Below are positions 25,101-32,273 of a stretch of DNA of 64,000 bases, in pieces (position 1 is the stretch's first letter; the number at the start of each line of letters is the position of its first letter). Source of the DNA: Trileptium ribeirensis. Taxonomy: Eukaryota; Nematoda; Enoplea; Enoplida; Thoracostomopsidae. The position numbers and the translations under genes were made by a program. A model generated the notes under the pieces. It was not told the origin of the DNA. It ran no database searches and saw nothing but the letters and a program-made list of their open reading frames with translations. The stretch covers positions 1-64,000 of the forward strand of contig JASANE010027959.1 of the NCBI GenBank assembly GCA_030248225.1, given 5' to 3'.

Positions 25101-28100
25101 GGGCGGTATTGTGTAATATCCACATAATATAGAATATCGACGTATCCTATCGAGAGCTGATTGGCTATGCACGCAAAAGGGGTAGGTGTACCTAAGCTTC
25201 ACTACGTCCTGCAATTTCGATAGATTTACTAGTATAAATAAGTAAATTTTTCAATTAGTCGTCTTTTTACTGCATTACTGCGTTTATGAGAAGGTCGGCG
25301 ATTTCAAAAATTGGCATTGAATCCGTATTCGATTTGTTGGTTGTCAATAATGTGTCTGAATTCATAATATTTATTTTCATAATGTTTTTGTTGATGAATG
25401 AAAATAGTAATGTATCAACTTTTCGTAATTAGGAATCAGCTCGTGTGAACAAATCGATTTTAATGCAGTCGCTAGGATGGACGGAAGACAGGGCACAGCA
25501 TACATTAGTACGTTTGCTATATTATTATTTGATTAACTTAGCTCATGGCTTACGTACATAGGAGAAGATTTTTAAAAGAATCATAATGAGATTGCTCGCA
25601 GTGGCTAAAGTATGATTATGATAGTTATTATAATATCGACAGTCCTGTGACAAAAAGAACTAAGTGACATTTTCATCACTTTCTGAATCAAAATATACAT
25701 TTTCGACTACGGCGAACACGACGGTAGAAAGAACTAAGCTCGTGTCAACGTAAAGTTTTGATATATAACCCGGAAACAAAAAGAACTAAGTACAAGAATA
25801 AACTTTCGACGGTCGGTGACAAAAAGATCCTAAATACCTATACTATAATACATAAAAAATCAGCTTACGATGGGCATGGTGACAAAAAGAAATAAATGCA
25901 CTTGGTGCGCTGGGACGGATCAGGAACCCATGTAAAGCTTATCTCCCTTCCACTTTTGCCTATATATCACGTCATGTACCATTTTCAGGGCGCTATTGGT
26001 ACGAGATCTTCGTTTCGTTAATTTGAAACGAAGATCCCCGAACAAAATATTAACTGCCGTTCCTGTATTTCAGAAATTTTGTTAGACAGGTGTCTGATAA
26101 TACTTAAGCATAATACTAATAATTAATAGCAATGGGTCATTTTAAACCTGGAGTAGTAGTCTGGGAAGGATGGGCAAATACACTCCTTGGCCCGCTGAAA
26201 TTACAGGCCCGGATGAATTACCCAGGAAGGGTGCGGCTAGCCATCTGAAAGCTGGCCTTGGGCAACAAATCGTGTATTTCTTTGGTACGAAGGACTATAA
26301 TGTAGTCAGTGTTAATAAAATTACTAAATTCGACTCCCATGCCAAGATTTATCTGACCTACAATGACCATGGCTTGCGGAATGCTATTTCTGATCTTCGC
26401 GCACACTGTGTTAAGTACGGTTTGAAAGACATTCTTCGTATAACAGACCAGCTGCAGCGGGCAAAAACGGCATCAGCAGTAGCAAACAACCGGCCATCAA
26501 CAGATCAATGGATACCAACAGCGTCTCAAATGACGGAACCGGTACGTGCAAAAAGTGCAGCGACGACCCCGTTACTAAGAAAAAGGATGGTTCCAAATAT
26601 CAGCATGTCAGCAACAGTTCCGACGATTCGGACGTTCCCAGCGAAAGCTTAGATGACGATAAAGAAGATGGAGGTAGCGACTCAGATAACCGTGATAACG
26701 ACGCTGGAGACGACGTGGACTCGGATCAGATTCAAGAAGTGAGCACTCAATGTTTAGTCTGATTTTTATGTTTTCACGCATTGGGTGTATTTGCCGCTAC
26801 GATCCCCATAGATTTTGGATTAGAATTTAGTGTCATCGTTATTTTTTCTGTCATTAACTAACTGTCATTATTTTCAGGATCCCAAACACCCCGGATGACC
26901 TGTGTAAACTTATTTTAGGTTCCAAATTTTAGGCTCGAATTAACAATCCCAAACGGCTATCAAGGAAATGTAAGAAAAATCCGGAAAAATGGAAGCGATC
27001 CGTCAGGAGAGCGGCAACAATAGCAGCGAAACGGCCTCGAGCTGCCTGTCAATGCCCAATAAAGTGCCCCAGCAGTATCTCTGAAACCGATCGGAAGACA
27101 ATTTGTACGACATTCTGGTGTCTGGACTTCAACAGGCGCAAGGAATTCTTACATCGACAAACCGAGGTGACGGAACCTAAATGCTGTCGAACTGAAGCAC
27201 GAAATCCACGGGAACGAATTCTAAAGAATACACTCGGGTGCTAGACTTCAGCTTGTTGCAACGGCAACTGCCAAGGCCATCAAGTTCGCGTCCAGTTCTT
27301 CTTGAATACTCTATCCATTTCCAGAAAGGCTAATTAGTGCTGTGGAAAATTATTTTTCTTTGAAAACAAGTTCGGACTGACAAAGAATAAGACATCCGCC
27401 TATTCCTCGGCCGGGAATCATAAACATTGTCATCGTTAAAATTGTAAATATTACATCTGTTTTATCTTTCAGGATCCAGTCGCCTTGGACACTTCTGCGA
27501 ATTTTTGACATTTTTGGTTCTAATTTAGATGCTGCACGAAGCGCTCGAGAAATCAACGCCGAACAAGATCGTTGAAGCTTCTGACCAACGTGGTCGCCAT
27601 ACAGCGTCCCACAAACTTTCTGACGCCGTCCGACAACAAATCGAACGCCATATTAACTCCTCCGATAGGGTTCCGTCCCACTACTGTCGCGCTGACACCA
27701 ATCGTCTGTACGTGGATCCAGATCTGACGGTAGCAGAATTGCACCGGCAATTTTTGCTGGCTCGTCCGGAAGTTAAGCTGGGTATTAATACGTATACTTC
27801 CGTGTTTAATACGTTTAACCTGAGCTTCCATCGTCCAAATAAAGACAACTGTATTAAATGTACTAATGAACATCACTTAAAAGCTGTTGGGGATGCTAAT
27901 CGGATGATGTATAAAACTGACATTTATGACCCACACATCCTCAGGCGTGACGCTGTTCAAGCCCTCAAAAAGTTCGACCAAATAGGGACCAAGTCCGACA
28001 AATCATTTTTGCAAGCTACATTTGACTTGCAGCCCGTTTTGCCCACGCCCCGCTCGGACGTTAGTCTCTTTTATTATCGTCGAAAGCTTAATGTGTATAA

Positions 28101-31100
28101 TTTTACCATTTTTGAACACAAAACCCACACCGGTTACAATTTTATCTGGACCGAAACGGAGGGCCGTCGGGGCGCATCTGAAACTTACACATGTCTCGAA
28201 TGGTTCTTTAATTCTATCCCGCAAGAGATTTCCGAAGTTACATTGTATTGTGATTCTTGTCCGGGCCAAAATAAAAATGGGATGGTGGTTGCGAGGATGC
28301 TTCACCCTGTAGGGACCATTGGCCACCTTGAAATTGTCACAATTACCTACCTCGAACCCGGTCACACCAAAGTGGAGGTCGACTCCATACATGCCCGAAT
28401 TGAGCATGCCAGAAAATTCAAAAAAATCTACTCGTATCCTGGATGGTACGAGATTATCAGGAAGGCTCGAAATCCTGATTACATCGTCGTGCCACTTAAG
28501 CATTACGACTTCGGCCGACTACAAAACCTTTGCTGAGGAACGCATTGGTAGCGCCATAAAGGTCATTAAATGGCGGGAGCTCCGCTCTGTAAAAGCTGTG
28601 AAGAAATCGCCCAACGCTTTGTTTATAAAATACGACAACACCAAAGGCTTCATGGAAATTGTCATCGCCAAGTCTCCTGCCGGTCTAGCACGTCTGTACG
28701 ACACAGAACTACCGGTTTCGGAGGTCAAGCGACGTGATCTTACGGAAATGCTGACACCCGGGGCTATTCCGGAAGAATATTCCGGTTTTTGTGAAAATCT
28801 AAAGACGCAGGCCGACATCGACGAGTGGACGATGTTCATGCTTCACGTTGGAATTCATCCTGACTATATGGACGCATAGTATGTGAACACAACTAAATTG
28901 AAATTGATTTTTGCGTGTTTTCTGATTAGCGTTAATGTACTTATTTTCTTTTGCCATCGGAACAATAGCATAATGGAACAAGTGTGGCAAAAAACTAAAT
29001 CCATTTTGACCCTTGACCCCTGATGTAAGCCGCAAAGTCAGAACCAAGTAAGTCATAAAACAGAGCTAGTTACAACGTCTAAATCGGATACTTATCGCTC
29101 TGTGATATCTTTTATCGTTCGAACGTCATAACCATTCAAAATCTTTAAACGCGTTTTTCTCAAAATAGAAATGTTACTTTTTTCTTTTTGTCACCGGACC
29201 GTCGATATAATGTTATAAATATTATGCATCCAAAGATTATAAAGATGTTCAGAAACTTAAATAACACTTTTAAATCGACATTGTTATCCATTGGAATAAC
29301 TGATTTTATGCCAATCGAAACGGTCGGCTGCATTAGAATAACTGATTTTATCCCAAACGAAACGATCGGCTGCATTGGAATAACTAATGCTGTGATATGC
29401 TATACATCGCATACAGTGAATACAAGAAGTTAATTTCGGCACTAGAGTGACTGCTCAACACCATTTTGATATGCCTACAGACTATGGTAAGTGGCTAAAA
29501 TTGAGCTAAACACTCTTCTGTGATTCAAAATGCCTAAAAATGCAATATTTCGTACCTAACACCATCAATGTGTTACCTCCTTCAATGAACATAAGAAGTT
29601 AATTTTGGCGCTGGGGTGGCTGTCTAAACACCATTTGGGCAGCCTAAGTACTAATCTGTGCCCCTAAAATTAAGCCAAAGACTCCTCTGGGTGCCTAAAA
29701 ATCTAATATCTTGGACCTATCTCCCCAATTTGGAATATACCTCCTACAGTGATTATAAGAAATAGTTTCGGCACTAGGGTGACTGTCTGAACAATATTTG
29801 GGCAGCCCAAATACTATTCTATGCCCCTAAAATTGCTCTAAACACTAATTGGATTATTAAACACTTAGTTAAGGTTTGCAATCAATTTGGCATAGAAACA
29901 TTAAATAATTTTTATCCTCCCTTTATACAGTTATAACCCAAACTACATAAAAGTCCTATTTAGTTTAGAGTCATTATAAGTAGCAAAAGAGATGTTACTA
30001 AGAAACTTCTTATGATTTTATGTTAAGCTCTAAAATTAAGGTTTGCAATCAATTTGGCATAGAAACATTAAATATTTTTTATCCTCCCTTTGTACAGTTA
30101 TAACCCAAACTACATAAAAGTCCTATTTAGTTTAGAGTCATTATAAGTAGCAAAAGAGATGTTACTAAGAAACTTCTTATGATTTTATGTTAAGCTCTAA
30201 AATTAATTCAGCACCGAATGTTTCGGTATTGCAAGTCCATTAATACTGGATTTAATCCGTATTGGATGATAAACTGTAATGCCATCATCATTAATCGAAT
30301 TTCAGAGTTAAATAAAAAGCATGCATGACGTACAGTCAATACTGTCTTATGATTTTACAGCAGTATGCACTACATTGCCACATGATGAGATTATTGCCTA
30401 CATTACAGAATTATTAGATACTGCCTTTATTAGCAAGAGCACTAAAATGATTTGTATTTTCAAATTTAAAACATTTTAAACTTATACCAAAACTCAACAA
30501 TCGGACAGATAACCAAAGGGGACGTAATTAGCTGGACGCTCTTATTCGCAAAACATATTCCACTTTTGGGAATCAAGTGTACAGACAACGCATTGGCATA
30601 CCCATGGGTACAGACACTGAGCCGTGAATGAGTAATTTGTACATTCATAACTACTACGAACGAAACATCGTTGAACGCTTAAAATGTGATAGAGACATTT
30701 TTGTCATTCTCTTAAATTATGTACAGATACATGATGATCTTGTAGTAGTTATTAATGATGCCGATACTTTGGGTGCACTGTACGAGGACATATACCCTTC
30801 TTCACTCGATTGATGTAAGGTTAATACAATCAATTTTTTAGATCTTTTATTTCATCGTTATGATTATCATCGTTTTAGATCCCACTATTAACGTACAAAA
30901 TGGGAAAGCAAAAATAAGCTTGTAAAAGAAACTATTTCAGTTTCAAAATCTATAATTTCAGACATTTCAATCGTAGCTTATCCATCTCAGTATTTCGCGG
31001 AATAATTTGCAGTCAGATTTTGAGATATGCTCATATTAATCATTAAGAAACGGGTTTTGACAAAGACTTCTCTTCCCTTTGTACTTAGCCAAAAATAGCA

Positions 31101-32246
31101 CTCGTTTCCTAAGGGTGCAACAAACACTTTTTGTTATTTTAGCGGCTGAATGAAATTTGAGGTTTGCAGTAAGGCGCTCAGCGTCTTACTTGGTTTCGAT
31201 ATTTTAGTGAGCGAAATAGGTAGCAAAGGACATGAGAGTATATTGTAAATTTTGTTTCTACATGGGTAAGAAATAATGTGATAAGCAACTAAACTCAAAG
31301 TGACTCGTCCAACCATTCTATTTTATAACCGACATAATCGAAAATGTTTCTTTTGGAACATTTATAGAATTGGTTCGATTTTCGTTAACCGAAAATTGAC
31401 AAAATCCAAACAAGTAACATAAATTCCACCGTGTATTCAAACGTAACTTTGGCTTTTTCTAATTTACTGAAAAATTCTGCGATATATATCATTTTTGGTT
31501 TGGATTCGTCTTTGTGCGAAAACAAATTTAACGTGGTAGCGATTCGTTAACAAATCGTTCCTGTAGTTTAACATTTTGGTAATGTGAACCTAACAAATTT
31601 TTTCCGCAAAAAATCCGTTTTCCCTCGATCGTCGCGAGCTCAAACTAATTTGATTTTCAATGAAAGAGCAGCGTGTTCCTAAGCAGTTGTGCCTAATTTC
31701 GAATGAACAAAAAGCTTTTTATAGCGATTTCTACGCAAAATAACACAGTAGCCTGGTCTATTGAAGCGAGTTAACTCTGCATAGACATGAAAAATCTGTT
31801 GCAATGCTTTCTTAGAGTCAGTGCCAAGCATGATGGGTTGTTGTAAATTTGAAAAATGCCAAATTAATGTTTGTCGTAAAGTTGTAGCATAAATTGTGTC
31901 AGTAAACAGTTATTTCTGGAAACTGCTTTATCGATTTTGATTAAGTGATTTTTAAATAGTTGTGATTTCATTTCTGTTCTTCCGAAAACTCTTTTTTATT
32001 CGAAACGTGTTTGGAGACACTACTGTACATATCCGAATGTGTTTAGATATCCATGTACGATAATATCAAATATTAATATAAAGGCTGTTTCTTAATGTAA
32101 TTCTAGCTATGCTATTACAGGATCAGCTAACGAAAGATGGCCTCGTGTGGGTGGACTCACAGACTGGGTCTGACGACGGTCCAGATTACTGGTTTCCTGG
32201 ATTCTTTTTCCGGATACTAGATGCCTCTTCTGATGTCATTGGCTAG
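10110..32246 (+). CDS. SNF8: SNF8/VPS22, ESCRT-II subunit (whole multi-exon gene)
   Basis: SNF8/VPS22 is the winged-helix ESCRT-II subunit acting in endosomal sorting of ubiquitinated membrane proteins. Seven exons match the family in order, with compatible phases and GT-AG borders: 10110-10160, 17009-17059, 18355-18493, 19068-19172, 23419-23596, 25433-25507, 32121-32246. Diagnostic stretches are [62 protein letters not shown] and GLVWVD...YWFPGFF. Two parts are not found: about 7 residues between exons 2 and 3 (perhaps a microexon), and about 25 residues between the fourth and fifth recognised exons, which must lie in 19173-23418 or be lost. Introns reach 6.8 kb and are filled with transposons. 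A 10-15 residue Ser/Gly-rich insertion precedes [11 protein letters not shown]. It looks functional apart from the missing segment. Confidence 0.88.
10161..11267 (+). other. SNF8 intron 1, proximal part
   Basis: 10490-10960 is a dispersed repeat with a diverged second copy at 13985-14440. Shared signposts are CATAACTCATTTT, GATGACGAT(T/G)TGCC, AGTTGAACG and CGACAC(G/A)GGCTTCGCATC. No coding potential was recognised in it. Confidence 0.6.
11268..13656 (+). mobile_element. Non-autonomous element carrying an S1 array, copy A
   Basis: Shares both flanks with copy B (23873-25232): left from TCAAAAGT through ACAATTACAGTC and CATTTACAGCACG to the AGATTGTGTGT leader; right from GTGTGGTATTGTG through TAGGTGTACCTA to CTAG. 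The interior holds about six diverged S1 monomers (11.52-13.52 kb). TC at the left end, CTAG followed by T at the right and a short palindrome about 35 bases inside the 3' end suggest a Helitron-like element, but the hairpin is short and no Rep/helicase is present. It lies in SNF8 intron 1. Confidence 0.55.
13985..14440 (+). repeat. Second copy of the dispersed repeat at 10490-10960
   Basis: Diverged match to 10490-10960 in the same orientation, within SNF8 intron 1. No ORF or terminal repeats were recognised. Probably a fragment of an unidentified transposon. Confidence 0.55.
14441..16089 (+). other. SNF8 intron 1, unassigned
   Basis: AT-rich intronic sequence. The frames present are short and lack recognisable domains. 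Nothing else was recognised. Confidence 0.4.
16090..16920 (+). repeat. Repeat-rich intronic block (CCGT run and TAATTAGCTAAT units)
   Basis: 16165-16200 is a (CTGT/CCGT)n run followed by ACTACTGGGCCGATTTT, a pattern I recall from dispersed repeats of several invertebrates. From 16300 to 16880 come diverged units of ~140 bp with TTAGCTAATTAGGTAAT and GGGGGTTTTC(G/T)ATGTCGCTG (two clear copies near 16575 and 16710). No coding sequence. Confidence 0.5.
17009..17059 (+). CDS. SNF8: SNF8 exon 2
   Basis: Seventeen codons ([17 protein letters not shown]) between GTTGTAG and GTACGC. Matches the AKYKERG...LAEDQL region of the family. Phase 0 at both ends. Confidence 0.8.
17780..18300 (-). repeat. Two tandem tRNA-derived SINE-like copies
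   Basis: Two related ~260 bp segments (about 17780-18015 and 18035-18300) share GCCGCGG, GGAGCTGTTG, TTACACACGAGTG and other blocks. On the minus strand copy 2 shows an A-box-like TGGCGCAGTGG (18157-18147) followed ~50 bases on by a degraded B box. Copy 1 has the better B box, AGTTCAATCCG (around 17848-17838). Spacing and motifs fit a tRNA-derived Pol III promoter. They lie in SNF8 intron 2, opposite to the gene. Confidence 0.5.
18355..18493 (+). CDS. SNF8: SNF8 exon 3
   Basis: 139 nt, from after TTAACTTAAG to donor GTAGGC; phase 0 in, one base out. Encodes [16 protein letters not shown] and [20 protein letters not shown], closely matching the family helical region. An upstream in-frame stop at 18346 fixes the 5' limit. 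The acceptor is weak, and about seven family residues are missing just before it. Confidence 0.85.
19068..19172 (+). CDS. SNF8: SNF8 exon 4
   Basis: 105 nt between ATATTTTAG and GTATGT. Joined to the T ending exon 3 it gives [20 protein letters not shown], then [15 protein letters not shown], the best-conserved part of SNF8/VPS22 (first winged-helix domain). Confidence 0.92.
19173..23418 (+). other. SNF8 intron region, expected exon not located
   Basis: About 25 residues of the family (the LITLEEL... segment) should be encoded here, and I could not find them in any frame with usable splice sites. 20160-20800 contains weak ~160 bp direct repeats. 21752-21960 holds a LINE-like fragment listed separately. 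The rest is AT-rich without recognised content. Confidence 0.5.
21754..21960 (+). pseudogene. Short LINE reverse-transcriptase-like fragment
   Basis: An open stretch between in-frame stops includes [11 protein letters not shown] and [15 protein letters not shown]. The latter resembles the segment preceding RT domain 1 in RTE/jockey-type LINEs, where E(I/V)..A.....AAG.DGI is common. Nothing further of the RT is recognisable. Family assignment is tentative. Confidence 0.35.
23419..23596 (+). CDS. SNF8: SNF8 exon (fifth recognised)
   Basis: 178 nt from after TTCATTTAG to donor GTACAT. One base completes a split codon, then 59 codons follow: [20 protein letters not shown], a Ser/Gly-rich insertion, [20 protein letters not shown]. 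Matches the second winged-helix region of SNF8. The insertion ([13 protein letters not shown]) is longer than in the human protein. Confidence 0.92.
23873..25232 (+). mobile_element. Non-autonomous element carrying an S1 array, copy B
   Basis: Second copy of the element at 11268-13656, shorter because it has about three S1 monomers (24.13-25.10 kb). The shared left flank begins TCAAAAGT after an A. The shared right flank has TAGGTGTACCTA at 25183-25194 and ends CTAG at 25229-25232, followed by T. This A|TC...CTAG|T context is what a Helitron insertion would leave. Located in an SNF8 intron. Confidence 0.55.
25433..25507 (+). CDS. SNF8: SNF8 exon (sixth recognised)
   Basis: 75 nt between TAATTAG and GTACGT, 25 codons in phase 0, encoding [20 protein letters not shown]. 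Corresponds to the family segment VSEI..SL.W...RA...L in the second winged helix. Confidence 0.85.
25633..25672 (+). repeat. Left terminal inverted repeat of the DNA transposon
   Basis: Matches the reverse complement of 29169-29208 with about five mismatches in 40. Core shared elements are ATATCGAC, GTCC, GTGACAAAAAGAA and ACATTT. Confidence 0.75.
25704..25900 (+). repeat. Subterminal repeats of the transposon end motif
   Basis: Four further imperfect copies of the terminal motif: around 25704 (CGAACACGACGGTAGAAAGA), 25774 (AAACAAAAAGAACTAAG), 25806 (TCGACGGTCGGTGACAAAAA) and 25870 (GATGGGCATGGTGACAAAAA). The third is almost identical to the outer end and might serve as an alternative terminus. 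Confidence 0.6.
26131..26738 (+). pseudogene. PWWP-domain exon of the transposon gene, frameshifted
   Basis: Starts [11 protein letters not shown], then after a one-base frameshift near 26165 continues [11 protein letters not shown] and [14 protein letters not shown]. Together these are the aromatic core and second strand of a HDGF/LEDGF-type PWWP domain (FKPGD.VWAK...P.WPA; ..FFG...). A basic helical stretch follows to about 26460. A second frameshift there leads into a Ser/Asp/Glu-rich acidic tail ([17 protein letters not shown]) ending at donor GTGAGC. PWWP domains bind methylated-histone nucleosomes and DNA. Removing 26739-26932 joins this exon in phase to the transposase N-terminus. It lies between the TIRs, so it is probably part of the transposon gene. 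Frameshifts make this copy inactive. Confidence 0.68.
26933..27330 (+). pseudogene. Transposase N-terminal exon, frameshifted
   Basis: After AAATTTTAG, phase 0, it reads [20 protein letters not shown] and onward to CPIKCPSS.., [16 protein letters not shown]. The pattern NP..WKR...K..R...C..KC...is...R..i...FW.l......fl is the N-terminus of a widespread animal transposase-like family. A frameshift near 27220 moves to a frame with [12 protein letters not shown]. The donor is not clear. Zinc binding by the Cys pairs is an inference. Confidence 0.6.
27529..28879 (+). pseudogene. DDE-type transposase core with one frameshift
   Basis: Begins after acceptor TTCTAATTTAG and reads open to 28536, then continues in the +1 frame ([12 protein letters not shown]...) to a stop at 28877-28879. 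One extra base near 28513 explains the break. Signposts are [36 protein letters not shown], the possible first catalytic Asp in [22 protein letters not shown], and [15 protein letters not shown]. The D...(C)D.C.GQN.N...GHt..e.D..H..IE layout is that of a DDE transposase-like family often left unnamed in animal proteomes. The C-terminal ~115 residues are unrecognised. Non-functional as read. Confidence 0.75.
29169..29208 (-). repeat. Right terminal inverted repeat of the DNA transposon
   Basis: Reverse complement of the left end; TTTCTTTTTGTCACCGGACC and GTCGATAT are visible on plus. The adjacent AATGTTATAA does not give a longer target duplication. Confidence 0.75.
29286..29395 (+). repeat. 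42 bp tandem repeat, ~2.5 copies
   Basis: Unit CCATTGGAATAACTGATTTT followed by AT(G/C)CCAA(T/A)CGAAACG(G/A)TCGGCTG, repeated at about 42-base spacing, directly beside the right end of the DNA transposon. Confidence 0.7.
29425..29870 (+). repeat. Diverged ~165 bp tandem repeat, three units
   Basis: Units begin near 29425, 29594 and 29758 with AGAA(GT)TA(A)TTT(C/T)GGC and share ACCATTTGGGCAGCC and GCCCCTAAAATT blocks. Moderately diverged. No coding sequence. Confidence 0.65.
29871..30203 (+). repeat. Recent 167 bp tandem duplication
   Basis: 29871-30037 is repeated almost base for base at 30038-30203 (start AAGGTTTGCAATCAATTTGG). Differences are one missing A and T/G in CCTTT(A/G)TACAG. Near identity shows a recent event, unlike the neighbouring older repeats. 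Confidence 0.85.
30348..30813 (+). pseudogene. Reverse-transcriptase relic with GIPMGTD motif
   Basis: Pieces in shifting frames match one [22 protein letters not shown] at 30348, then [11 protein letters not shown] at 30590-30625, a stop, then [18 protein letters not shown] and [33 protein letters not shown]. The FDFS.MYT.IPHD...GIPMGT..AP..ANLFL.YYE...Y.DD pattern is known from Penelope-like and related animal retroelements. YIDD is replaced by IHDD. Stops and indels make it a dead fragment. Confidence 0.65.
30814..32120 (+). other. Last SNF8 intron, distal part
   Basis: 31308-31460 is a copy of a dispersed repeat also seen at about 33690-33860 (inverted) and 63650-63800; the shared phrase here is TTTTCGTTAACCGAAAATTG. 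No exon recognised. Confidence 0.45.
32121..32246 (+). CDS. SNF8: SNF8 terminal exon
   Basis: After GCTATTACAG, in phase 0: [20 protein letters not shown], then [21 protein letters not shown] and TAG (32244-32246). Matches the family C-terminus (L..EGLAW.D......YW.P.LF). The Asp-Gly-rich loop resembles the variable loop before YW.P. Confidence 0.9.
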   Translation, partial: DQLTKDGLVWVDSQTGSDDGPDYWFPGFFFRILDASSDVIG

Positions 32247-32267
32247 ATTTGTTAAACTGAGTTATTC

Positions 32268-32273
32268 AATAAA
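32268..32273 (+). terminator. SNF8 polyadenylation signal AATAAA
   Basis: AATAAA 22 bases after the SNF8 stop codon, in an AT-rich context. A very short 3' UTR is implied; other signals downstream cannot be excluded. Confidence 0.6.

Larger units (their letters stand above)
25633..29208 (+). mobile_element. DNA transposon with ~40 bp TIRs carrying PWWP and DDE-transposase sequence
   Basis: The left end (ATATCGACAGTCC, then GTGACAAAAAGAA) is mirrored at the right end (ATATCGACGGTCC, then GTGACAAAAAGAA on minus) with about five mismatches in 40 bases. Additional copies of the terminal motif lie inside the left end near 25704, 25774, 25806 and 25870, as expected for subterminal transposase-binding sites. 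The flanking ATAT on both sides may be a 4-bp target duplication or part of the TIR. The interior encodes a PWWP-like domain and a DDE-type transposase. It sits in the last SNF8 intron, same orientation. I do not name the superfamily; a 4-bp duplication would suit, for example, Sola. Confidence 0.75.

Noticed and set aside
28003..28503. 166-codon minus-strand frame
   Set aside because: Antisense of the transposase core.
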